Shown here piece after piece: positions 1 through 5,817 of a stretch of DNA of 6,557 bases. Below the pieces are notes generated by a model. The model searched no databases and had not been told where the DNA came from. It was given only the letters and a program-made list of their open reading frames with translations. Made by a program: the position numbers and the translations under genes. The stretch lies in assembly GCA_023132505.1 (NCBI GenBank), contig JAGLYE010000087.1, positions 1 through 6,557 on the forward strand, written 5' to 3'. Source of the stretch: Bacteroidales bacterium. Its GTDB lineage: Bacteria; Bacteroidota; Bacteroidia; Bacteroidales; B18-G4. Numbering within the stretch: the stretch's first letter is position 1; each line of letters starts with the position of its first letter.

Positions 1-9
1 CGATAAGAA

Positions 10-1002
10 ATGATGGAAACTGATATCAAGGCACTCAACGACCGTATTCAGAAGGAAAGTGCATTCGTTGACATGCTGAGCATGGAAATGCACAAGGTGA
101 TCATTGGCCAGAAACAAATGATCGAAAGGCTGATGATCGGATTGCTCTCCAACGGACATATCCTGCTGGAAGGGGTTCCGGGACTTGCCAAAACACTTGC
201 GATCACTTCGCTTGCCAGGTCTATAGATGCTAAATTCAGCAGGATACAATTCACCCCCGACCTCTTACCTGCCGACCTCATTGGCACACTCATATACAGC
301 CAGAAGAAAGAGGAGTTTGTGGTCCGCAAGGGGCCCATATTTGCCAACTTCATCCTGGCTGACGAGATCAACCGCTCACCGGCCAAGGTGCAAAGTGCAT
401 TGCTTGAAGCCATGCAGGAACGCCAGGTAACCATCGGGGATACTACATACCCGCTGGAAGAACCGTTCCTGGTGCTGGCCACACAGAACCCGATCGAACA
501 GGAAGGGACCTATCCCCTGCCCGAAGCACAGGTTGACAGGTTCATGCTCAAGATCGTGATTGGCTACCCGGACAAAGAAGAAGAAAAGCTGATACTACGG
601 CAAAACATAAAAGGTACTTTTCCTGAAACCTCAAGGATACTCAAACCGGAGGACATCACGAAGGCACGCAATATTGTCAGGGAAGTATACCTCGACGAAA
701 AGATCGAGAACTATATCACCGATATCGTATTTTCCTCCAGGTTCCCTGCCGAATACAAGCTGGAACGCTTCGAGTCCATGATCAATTTCGGGGCATCACC
801 GCGTGCAAGCATCAACCTTGCACTGGCTGCCAAGGCTTTCGCATTCATCAAACGCCGTGGTTATGTGATCCCTGAAGACATCAGGGCCGTTGCCCATGAT
901 GTGCTCCGCCACAGGATCGGGCTCACCTATGAGGCCGAAGCAGAAAACATCACTTCGGAAGACATCATCAGTGAGATCCTGAACACGGTTGAAGTACCGT
1001 AG
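10..1002 (+). CDS. moxR: MoxR-family AAA+ ATPase of the Bat operon
   Basis: This is a cytoplasmic AAA+ ATPase of the MoxR family, 330 residues, the usual full length. Visible motifs are Walker A GVPGLAKT (residues 55-62), Walker B FILADE (114-119) followed by INRSPAK, sensor 1 in LATQNP (156-161, Asn160), a probable arginine finger in QVDRF (Arg177), and sensor 2 in GASPRAS (261-267, Arg265). All catalytic residues are present, so it should hydrolyse ATP. It has no signal peptide or membrane helix. The family works with vWA-domain partners as chaperone-like ATPases in protein maturation or metal insertion; the partner here is most likely the DUF58 protein encoded next. An in-frame TAA at 4-6 shows the gene starts inside the window. 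ATG codons at 10 and 13 are both possible starts, and no Shine-Dalgarno sequence decides between them. The specific substrate is unknown. Confidence 0.95.
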   Translation: MMETDIKALNDRIQKESAFVDMLSMEMHKVIIGQKQMIERLMIGLLSNGHILLEGVPGLAKTLAITSLARSIDAKFSRIQFTPDLLPADLIGTLIYSQKKEEFVVRKGPIFANFILADEINRSPAKVQSALLEAMQERQVTIGDTTYPLEEPFLVLATQNPIEQEGTYPLPEAQVDRFMLKIVIGYPDKEEEKLILRQNIKGTFPETSRILKPEDITKARNIVREVYLDEKIENYITDIVFSSRFPAEYKLERFESMINFGASPRASINLALAAKAFAFIKRRGYVIPEDIRAVAHDVLRHRIGLTYEAEAENITSEDIISEILNTVEVP

Positions 1003-1046
1003 GCAAGGATACTATCATCAGTCATTAAACCTAAACCTTACAGGAA

Positions 1047-1922
1047 TTGGGAACAAGTGATATCATAAAAAAAGTAAGGAAGATAGAGATCAAGGCCCGT
1101 GGTCTGTCGAACCAGATCTTCACCGGGCACTACCACAGCGCCTTCAAGGGACGTGGTATGACATTCAGTGAGGTGAGGGAATACCAGTACGGGGACGATA
1201 TCCGTAATATCGACTGGAATGTAACCGCCCGCTTTAACCATCCTTTTATTAAGATTTTTGAAGAAGAGAGGGAACTGACCGTAATGCTTCTTATTGATGT
1301 CAGCGGATCAAATGAGTATGGCAGCCGTGAACAATTCAAAGAAGACCAGATGACAGAGATCGCTGCAGTACTCGCATTCTCTGCCATCAACAATAACGAT
1401 AAGGTGGGCGTGATCTTCTTCAGTGATAAGGTAGAAAAATTCATCCCCCCAAAAAAAGGGAGAAGCCATATTTTGAGGATCATCCGGGAGCTGATCGATT
1501 TCAGGCCGGAAAGCCAGAAGACCGACCTGGCAGAGGCACTCAGATACCTGACCAATGCAATCAAAAAACGTTGCACAGCTTTTATCATCTCTGATTTCCT
1601 GGATACCGGATTTGATGAGGCCCTGCGCATCGCCGGCAATAAGCATGATGTGGTAGCCCTTAGGATTTACGATGAAAGTGAGGCCAGACTTCCTAATATC
1701 GGATTGGTAAAGGTCTTCAATAAAGAAACAGCTAAACACTCCTGGGTTGACACAGCATCCGCCCGGGCGCGGAGCAACTACAATGAATGGTGGCGAATAC
1801 AGGAGAAATACCTGGATGAGCTGTTCAAACGCAGCGGAATCGATTATGTCATCGTCAGTACTAACCAGGATTATGTAAAGCCGCTTGTCGGCCTGTTTAA
1901 AGTCAGGGAGTCGAGGATGTAA
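1047..1922 (+). CDS. DUF58 / vWA-domain protein, soluble, MoxR partner
   Basis: This 291-residue protein has the DUF58 signature region around residues 44-62 (REYQYGDD, then RNIDWNVTAR), followed by a vWA-like fold. The metal-site (MIDAS) residues look intact: DVSGS (Asp84, Ser86, Ser88), Thr159 and Asp183 in ISDF. It has no signal peptide or transmembrane helix, so it is predicted to be cytoplasmic, unlike many longer DUF58 proteins with N-terminal membrane helices. The start is TTG: the frame is closed by TAA at 1032-1034, the first ATG would remove 37 residues, and the region before it (KKVRKIEIKARGLSNQIF) is the part conserved at the N-terminus of Bacteroidetes homologues. It follows moxR by 44 nt and ends one base before the next start codon. 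It probably binds MoxR as an adaptor or client. Family assignment is firm; the biochemical role is inferred. Confidence 0.92.
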   Translation: MGTSDIIKKVRKIEIKARGLSNQIFTGHYHSAFKGRGMTFSEVREYQYGDDIRNIDWNVTARFNHPFIKIFEEERELTVMLLIDVSGSNEYGSREQFKEDQMTEIAAVLAFSAINNNDKVGVIFFSDKVEKFIPPKKGRSHILRIIRELIDFRPESQKTDLAEALRYLTNAIKKRCTAFIISDFLDTGFDEALRIAGNKHDVVALRIYDESEARLPNIGLVKVFNKETAKHSWVDTASARARSNYNEWWRIQEKYLDELFKRSGIDYVIVSTNQDYVKPLVGLFKVRESRM

Positions 1923-1923
1923 A

Positions 1924-2958
1924 ATGAAGATCAAGGGAATTTTTTACATATTATCTTTTGTTGCCCTTTTCGCAGGCAACATTCGCGCACAGGATGTGTC
2001 TGCCAGTGCCCGCTTTGACACTACTGATATTCTTATCGGTGACCAGATCAAGTTAAATATAAGCTTTACCATGCCCCTGGATTACAGGGTTATCTGGCCT
2101 TTCTACCAGGATACACTGACACGTAATATTGAGATCATCAGCATGACAGCGGTTGATACCATGATCAATGAGTCAGAGAACCTGGTTGATATGGTTCAAT
2201 CCATCACCATCACTGCTTTCGATTCGGGTTATTATTACATCCCCCCATTGAAATTCCACTATCAGCCCATTGATGATACCGCATTTAGTGAGGCCACAAC
2301 CATCCCCCTTTACCTGCGGGTGCACACTATGGAGGTAGATACTTCCCAGGCGATCAGGGCCATCAAGCCCCCGCTGGGTGCGCCATTGACTTTCAGGGAA
2401 ATCCTGCCCTGGCTGCTGATTGCCCTGGCTGTTGCAGCCATAGCTTTCATCGTTATTTACATCATAAGGAGAAGGAAGAAAAACCAGCCACTATTCAGGA
2501 TCAGGCCTAAGTTGATCCTCCCCCCTCATGTGGTAGCTATGAACGGGCTGGAAAGCCTGAAAGGGAAGAAGCTCTGGCAGGCCGGGAAAGTAAAGGATTA
2601 TTATACCGAATTAACGGATATTGTCAGGGTCTATATTGAGGATAGGTTTGGCGTTCAGGCCGTGGAGATGTGCACAGATGAGATTCTGGATGGGATGAAA
2701 AGCACCGATACCGACAGGAAATCAATTGATAATCTTACTCGGACACTGATCCTGGCCGACCTGGTAAAATTTGCGAAAGAGAAACCCCTGCCTCTTGATA
2801 ATGACAACTGCATGATCAATACCATCGACTTCGTGAAGGAAACCAGAAGCGAGCGTGAAATAGAAGAAATACTGGAAAAAATAAAAATTACAAAAGAGGA
2901 TAGCGAATCTGTTAATAATGGGTCCTCCTTCGCCGAGGCTTCGGAGGACAAGGAATAA
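1924..2958 (+). CDS. Unnamed one-pass membrane protein between DUF58 and BatA
   Basis: This 344-residue protein occupies the slot between the DUF58 and batA genes. It has a signal peptide (about 1-23, ending IRAQ), a beta-rich exported region (about 24-155, starting SASARFDTTDILIGDQIKL and ending in IKPP), one membrane helix (about 161-181) followed by RRRKK, and a cytoplasmic domain (182-344) with KDYYTELTDIVRVYIEDRFG at 224-243. That last motif resembles the DUF4381 proteins found in gammaproteobacterial MoxR/vWA clusters, and the exported part resembles the BatD N-terminus; both are judgements by eye. ATG 1924 was chosen because it gives a clean signal peptide and a one-base gap. An in-frame ATG at 1885 would overlap DUF58 and spoil the signal peptide. 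The last residues (SSFAEASEDKE) come from a palindromic repeat and probably are not part of the ancestral protein. The stop overlaps the batA start (TAATG). Possible role: link between the cytoplasmic pair and the periplasmic Bat proteins. Confidence 0.85.
   Translation: MKIKGIFYILSFVALFAGNIRAQDVSASARFDTTDILIGDQIKLNISFTMPLDYRVIWPFYQDTLTRNIEIISMTAVDTMINESENLVDMVQSITITAFDSGYYYIPPLKFHYQPIDDTAFSEATTIPLYLRVHTMEVDTSQAIRAIKPPLGAPLTFREILPWLLIALAVAAIAFIVIYIIRRRKKNQPLFRIRPKLILPPHVVAMNGLESLKGKKLWQAGKVKDYYTELTDIVRVYIEDRFGVQAVEMCTDEILDGMKSTDTDRKSIDNLTRTLILADLVKFAKEKPLPLDNDNCMINTIDFVKETRSEREIEEILEKIKITKEDSESVNNGSSFAEASEDKE
2922..2949. repeat. REP-like GC-rich palindrome at the 3' end of the unnamed gene
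   Basis: Perfect 7-bp arms GTCCTCC (2922-2928) and GGAGGAC (2943-2949) enclose a 14-nt spacer that contains a second short inverted pair, CCGA (2933-2936) and TCGG (2941-2944). In the gene's frame it is read as SSFAEASED, with no relation to the charged helical sequence just before it (EREIEEILEKIKITKED). Peptides of this kind recur at the ends of unrelated proteins in environmental bacterial genomes; this is from memory and was not searched. A dispersed palindromic repeat inserted in frame is the best reading. It lacks a run of T, so it is not a typical terminator. Confidence 0.6.
2943..2948 (+). promoter_or_regulatory. Shine-Dalgarno-like GGAGGA before batA
   Basis: GGAGGA lies nine bases upstream of the batA ATG (2958), a good spacing for a ribosome-binding site, and is the right arm of the palindrome at 2922-2949. 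No other start in the window has a comparable motif at good spacing, as expected for Bacteroidetes, which use Shine-Dalgarno pairing little. It may therefore be accidental. If used, folding of the palindrome would hide it and translation of the upstream gene would open it. Confidence 0.4.
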
Positions 2959-3953
2959 TGTACGCTGATATCACATTTGCAAACCCGGGGTTCTTATACC
3001 TGCTTTTCCTCCTGCCATTGCTGGGGGGCTGGTACTGGTATAAGCTGCTGAACAATGATCCGGGACTGCAGTTGTCGTCTACATCAGGTTTCTCAGCAAC
3101 AAAACGCAGCTGGAGACAGTACCTTATCCATTCTTTGTTCGCTTTCAGACTGCTGGCCATTGCACTTCTAATTGTTGCACTGGCACGGCCACAGTCGACT
3201 TCCCGGTCAAGGGATGTCACCATTGAAGGAATTGACATAATAATGGCCATGGACGTTTCGAGCAGTATGCTAGCCCAGGATCTCCGTCCCGACAGGCTTG
3301 AGGCTGCCAAAGATGTAGCTTCGGAATTTATTGCCGGGCGGCCGGATGACCGGATCGGATTGGTCATTTTCAGCGGGGAATCCTTTACCCAATCGCCACT
3401 TACCAGCGACCACAGTATGATAAGAAACCTGTTCAAAGATATTAAGAGCGGCATGATCGAGGATGGCACTGCAATTGGCGACGGGCTTGCTACATCAATC
3501 AACAGGCTGAAAGATAGCGATGCAATCAGCAAGGTGATCATACTGATAACCGACGGGGTAAACAACTCAGGCTCTATTGACCCTCTCTCCGCTGCTGAAA
3601 TAGCAAAGATGTATGGCCTCAGGATCTATACTATCGGTGTAGGCACCATGGGGGTTGCCCGCTATCCGGTACAGACACCCTTTGGCATACAGTATCAGAA
3701 AATGGAAGTTAAGATCGATGAAGATATCCTGCAGCAGGTAGCTGAGGTAACAGGAGGACAATATTTTCGTGCCACCAGCAACCGCAAGCTCAAGGAAGTA
3801 TATGCAGAGATTGACCAACTTGAGAAATCCAAGATCGACGTGACTGAATTTAGCCGTAAACACGAAGAATTTCTAATGCTGGCATTGCTGGCACTGGCAT
3901 TCTTTGCATTGGAAATATTATTAAGAAATTCTGTCTTCAGGACAATACCATAA
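2958..3953 (+). CDS. batA: BatA, membrane-anchored vWA-domain protein
   Basis: BatA is a 331-residue inner-membrane protein with two N-terminal helices (about 11-28 and 56-76), a vWA domain (about 90-285) and a C-terminal helix (about 304-323). The MIDAS residues are complete: DVSSS (Asp99, Ser101, Ser103), Thr171 in EDGTAIGDG, and Asp199 in ITDG. Other family marks are LARPQ after helix 2, SSMLAQDLRPDRL, YPVQTPFGIQYQKM (236-249) and EIDQLEKSKIDV (284-295). The loop between helices 1 and 2 is basic (Lys29, Lys49, Arg50, Arg53), so by the positive-inside rule the vWA domain is on the periplasmic side. The ATG overlaps the preceding stop by one base, suggesting translational coupling. The downstream paralogue BatB has the same architecture, so the two may form a heteromeric complex. 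The metal-dependent ligand is unknown. Confidence 0.94.
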   Translation: MYADITFANPGFLYLLFLLPLLGGWYWYKLLNNDPGLQLSSTSGFSATKRSWRQYLIHSLFAFRLLAIALLIVALARPQSTSRSRDVTIEGIDIIMAMDVSSSMLAQDLRPDRLEAAKDVASEFIAGRPDDRIGLVIFSGESFTQSPLTSDHSMIRNLFKDIKSGMIEDGTAIGDGLATSINRLKDSDAISKVIILITDGVNNSGSIDPLSAAEIAKMYGLRIYTIGVGTMGVARYPVQTPFGIQYQKMEVKIDEDILQQVAEVTGGQYFRATSNRKLKEVYAEIDQLEKSKIDVTEFSRKHEEFLMLALLALAFFALEILLRNSVFRTIP

Positions 3954-3957
3954 TTGA

Positions 3958-5001
3958 ATGATAAGGTTTGAACACATAGAATACTTATACTTGCTGCTGG
4001 GGATCCCGGTCTTCACCATCCTTTTCACATTTGGCCTGTACATGCGGAATGTTTTATTGAAAAGACTGGGCGACCTGAGCATCCTAAACCGTTTAATCCC
4101 GGATGCATCTAAGGAAAAGGTGATCCTGAAGTTCATTATCCTTAATATAGCATATATCTTTCTTGTTATCGGCATTGCAAACCCACAAACCGGGTCCAAG
4201 CTTGAAAAAATCCAGCGCAAGGGGATCGACCTGGTCGTTGCGCTTGACATCTCAAACAGCATGCTTGCGCAAGATATCAAGCCGGATCGTTTAACACGTG
4301 CAAAGCAAGCACTGTTCAAACTCATCGACCGGCTGCAGGGAGACAGGGTAGGGATCGTAATTTTTGCAGGGAAGGCTTATACTCAGCTACCCATCACCAC
4401 CGACTATGCAGCTGCTAAGATGTTCGTATCGACCATCTCCCCAAAAGATATCCCTTCGCAGGGCACAGCCATTGGCGAAGCCATCATACTCAGCACAAGC
4501 TCATTTGATGAAAGTAACCACAGCAAAGCCATTATCATCATCACTGATGGTGAAAACCATGAAGGAAATGCAATAGAGGCCGCAACGGCTGCCAGTGAAT
4601 TAGGGATCAGGGTATATACAATAGGAATGGGGCTTCCGGACGGAAACCCGATACCAATCATAAATAGCTATGGCCAGCAAATCGGCTTCAAGAAAGACCG
4701 CGAAGGAAACATCATCATCACCAAATTGAATGAGGTCATGCTACAGCAAATCGCTGCTGCAGGCAATGGAGATTATGTCAGGGCCAATAACACACAGGCC
4801 GGGTTGAACAAAATATTTAAGAAGATTAATGCGTTGGAAAAAAGTGAGATAGAAACCAGGATGTTCACAGACTACAATGACCAGTTCCAGTATTTTATTG
4901 GTTTCGGGCTGTTGCTGATTTTCCTTGAGTTTTTTATTTTTGACAGGAAAACGAAGTGGGCAACAAGAATCAGGCTTTTTGAGAAAACTAATAAGGCATA
5001 A
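3958..5001 (+). CDS. batB: BatB, membrane-anchored vWA-domain protein
   Basis: This is a 347-residue paralogue of BatA with the same plan: helices at about 8-28 and 56-76, a vWA domain (about 88-290) and a C-terminal helix (about 310-328). The MIDAS set is complete: DISNS (Asp97, Ser99, Ser101), Thr170 in SQGTAIGEA, and Asp197 in ITDGEN. It shares SMLAQD..PDRL..AK and NALEKSEIE-type ends with BatA, showing an old duplication. The helix 1-2 loop (RNVLLKRLGD and onward) and the C-terminal tail (DRKTKWATRIRLFEK) are basic, placing both in the cytoplasm and the vWA domain in the periplasm. It is distinguished from BatA by the segment GLPDGNPIPI (225-234) with the KDREGNIIITKL stretch after it, in place of the TPFGIQYQ segment, and by the basic tail. 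The start ATG is 4 nt after the batA stop and the stop is 5 nt before batC. Confidence 0.93.
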   Translation: MIRFEHIEYLYLLLGIPVFTILFTFGLYMRNVLLKRLGDLSILNRLIPDASKEKVILKFIILNIAYIFLVIGIANPQTGSKLEKIQRKGIDLVVALDISNSMLAQDIKPDRLTRAKQALFKLIDRLQGDRVGIVIFAGKAYTQLPITTDYAAAKMFVSTISPKDIPSQGTAIGEAIILSTSSFDESNHSKAIIIITDGENHEGNAIEAATAASELGIRVYTIGMGLPDGNPIPIINSYGQQIGFKKDREGNIIITKLNEVMLQQIAAAGNGDYVRANNTQAGLNKIFKKINALEKSEIETRMFTDYNDQFQYFIGFGLLLIFLEFFIFDRKTKWATRIRLFEKTNKA

Positions 5002-5006
5002 GTAAA

Positions 5007-5792
5007 ATGCTATATATCAAACACATACCAATAACATTTATCCTGCTTTTCGTGCTGGGAACTCTTTATGCACAGCGTGAGAATAAGTATATCCGAAGGG
5101 GTAACAGTGATTTTGACGAGAAGAATTACTCTGAAGCAGGAAAAAATTATTTCAGGTCGCTGAGTAAGGGAGGAAATACCTATAAAGGCCTGTTCAACCT
5201 CGGGGATGTGTATTATGAGCAGAAAGACTATGGCCAGGCGGGGATGTTATTTGATTCTGTAGCCAGGCTGCAAGTTGATGAGGATACCAGGAGCAAGGCT
5301 TTTTACAACCTGGGCAACACTTTATTAAGTGCTTCCCTGGAATCAGATACCGTAGCTGCCGAAGCGCTTCCGCTAAGCATAGCATCCTATAAAGAAGCCT
5401 TACGCTTAAATCCGGTTGACACGGCTGCGAAATATAATCTTGCATATGCCCAACTTCTGTTAAACGATCAACAACAAAACCAGCAGCAAAACCAGCAGCA
5501 GAACCAGGACCAGGACCAGAATCAGGATCAGAAAGATCAGGATCAGAAGGACCAGGACCAGGATCAGGAAGACAAGGAAGATCAGCAGGATCAACAAAAA
5601 CAGGATCAGCAGCAGGATCAGCAACAAGGCGATCAGCAGCAATCTCAGCAACAGCAGCAACCCAGGCAGATATCGAAAGAAGATGCAGAACGCATGCTGG
5701 AAGCCATGAAAAATGATGAAAAGAAAACATTGGAGAAAGTGAAAATGGGGAAAGTTAAAGGGAAGGTGGTAAAGAGTGAAAAAGACTGGTAA
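5007..5792 (+). CDS. batC: BatC, exported TPR protein with Gln/Asp-rich tract
   Basis: BatC is a 261-residue secreted protein. It has a signal peptide (about 1-23, ending LYAQ), tetratricopeptide-type repeats over about 29-152 (units beginning near RRGNSDFDEKNYSEAGKNYF, KGLFNLGDVYYEQKDYGQA and KAFYNLGNTLL, and a last unit SIASYKEALRLNPVDTAAKYNLAYA), a low-complexity Q/D tract (155-218) and a conserved C-terminal helix ISKEDAERMLEAMKNDEKK ending in a KDW tripeptide. TPR domains are protein-binding scaffolds, so it probably binds BatA/BatB or a client in the periplasm; it has no membrane anchor other than the signal peptide. The length of the tract varies freely in such proteins, while the TPR part and the C-terminal helix are conserved. 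The ATG at 5007 gives a standard signal peptide. The gene lies 5 nt after batB and 25 nt before batD. Confidence 0.92.
   Translation: MLYIKHIPITFILLFVLGTLYAQRENKYIRRGNSDFDEKNYSEAGKNYFRSLSKGGNTYKGLFNLGDVYYEQKDYGQAGMLFDSVARLQVDEDTRSKAFYNLGNTLLSASLESDTVAAEALPLSIASYKEALRLNPVDTAAKYNLAYAQLLLNDQQQNQQQNQQQNQDQDQNQDQKDQDQKDQDQDQEDKEDQQDQQKQDQQQDQQQGDQQQSQQQQQPRQISKEDAERMLEAMKNDEKKTLEKVKMGKVKGKVVKSEKDW
5469..5660 (+). repeat. Low-complexity CAG/CAA/GAT tract encoding the Gln/Asp region of BatC
   Basis: These 64 codons encode 38 Gln, 14 Asp, 4 Asn, 4 Lys, 2 Glu, 1 Gly and 1 Ser. The composition is zoned: Q/N first, then alternating Q/D with K and E, then mostly Q. The DNA is built of near-tandem CAG, CAA, GAT and GAC codons with mixed synonymous use, so it is a degenerate rather than a pure repeat. 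The region should be disordered and acidic overall. Near-repeats of this kind can change length by replication slippage, always in steps of three when whole codons are lost or gained. Confidence 0.85.
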
Positions 5793-5817
5793 GAAAAACA
5801 TAAGCCAAACCAGAGAT

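Noticed and set aside
48..482. Antisense open frame inside moxR, and similar ones inside the DUF58, batA and batB genes.
   Set aside because: Their translations have no family features, and each lies opposite a gene with intact catalytic motifs.
1003..1046. The largest intergenic gap, considered as an internal promoter or terminator.
   Set aside because: I see no hairpin followed by T residues and no clear Bacteroidetes -7/-33 pair; 44 nt with neighbouring genes of one pathway is compatible with a single transcript.
1885..1923. An upstream in-frame ATG would extend the unnamed protein by 13 residues.
   Set aside because: It would overlap the DUF58 gene by 38 nt and put a Cys/Ser/Lys stretch before a clean signal peptide; the ATG at 1924 fits the one-base spacing of the operon.
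2922..2949. The palindrome read as a Rho-independent terminator between the unnamed gene and batA.
   Set aside because: It lies inside the coding frame, is followed by ACAAGGAATAATG rather than a T run, and stopping there would cut off most of the operon.
5776..5817. In-frame GTG giving a longer BatD N-terminus.
   Set aside because: The ATG at 5818 already gives a complete signal peptide; the extension would overlap batC and add a long basic leader. It cannot be fully excluded.
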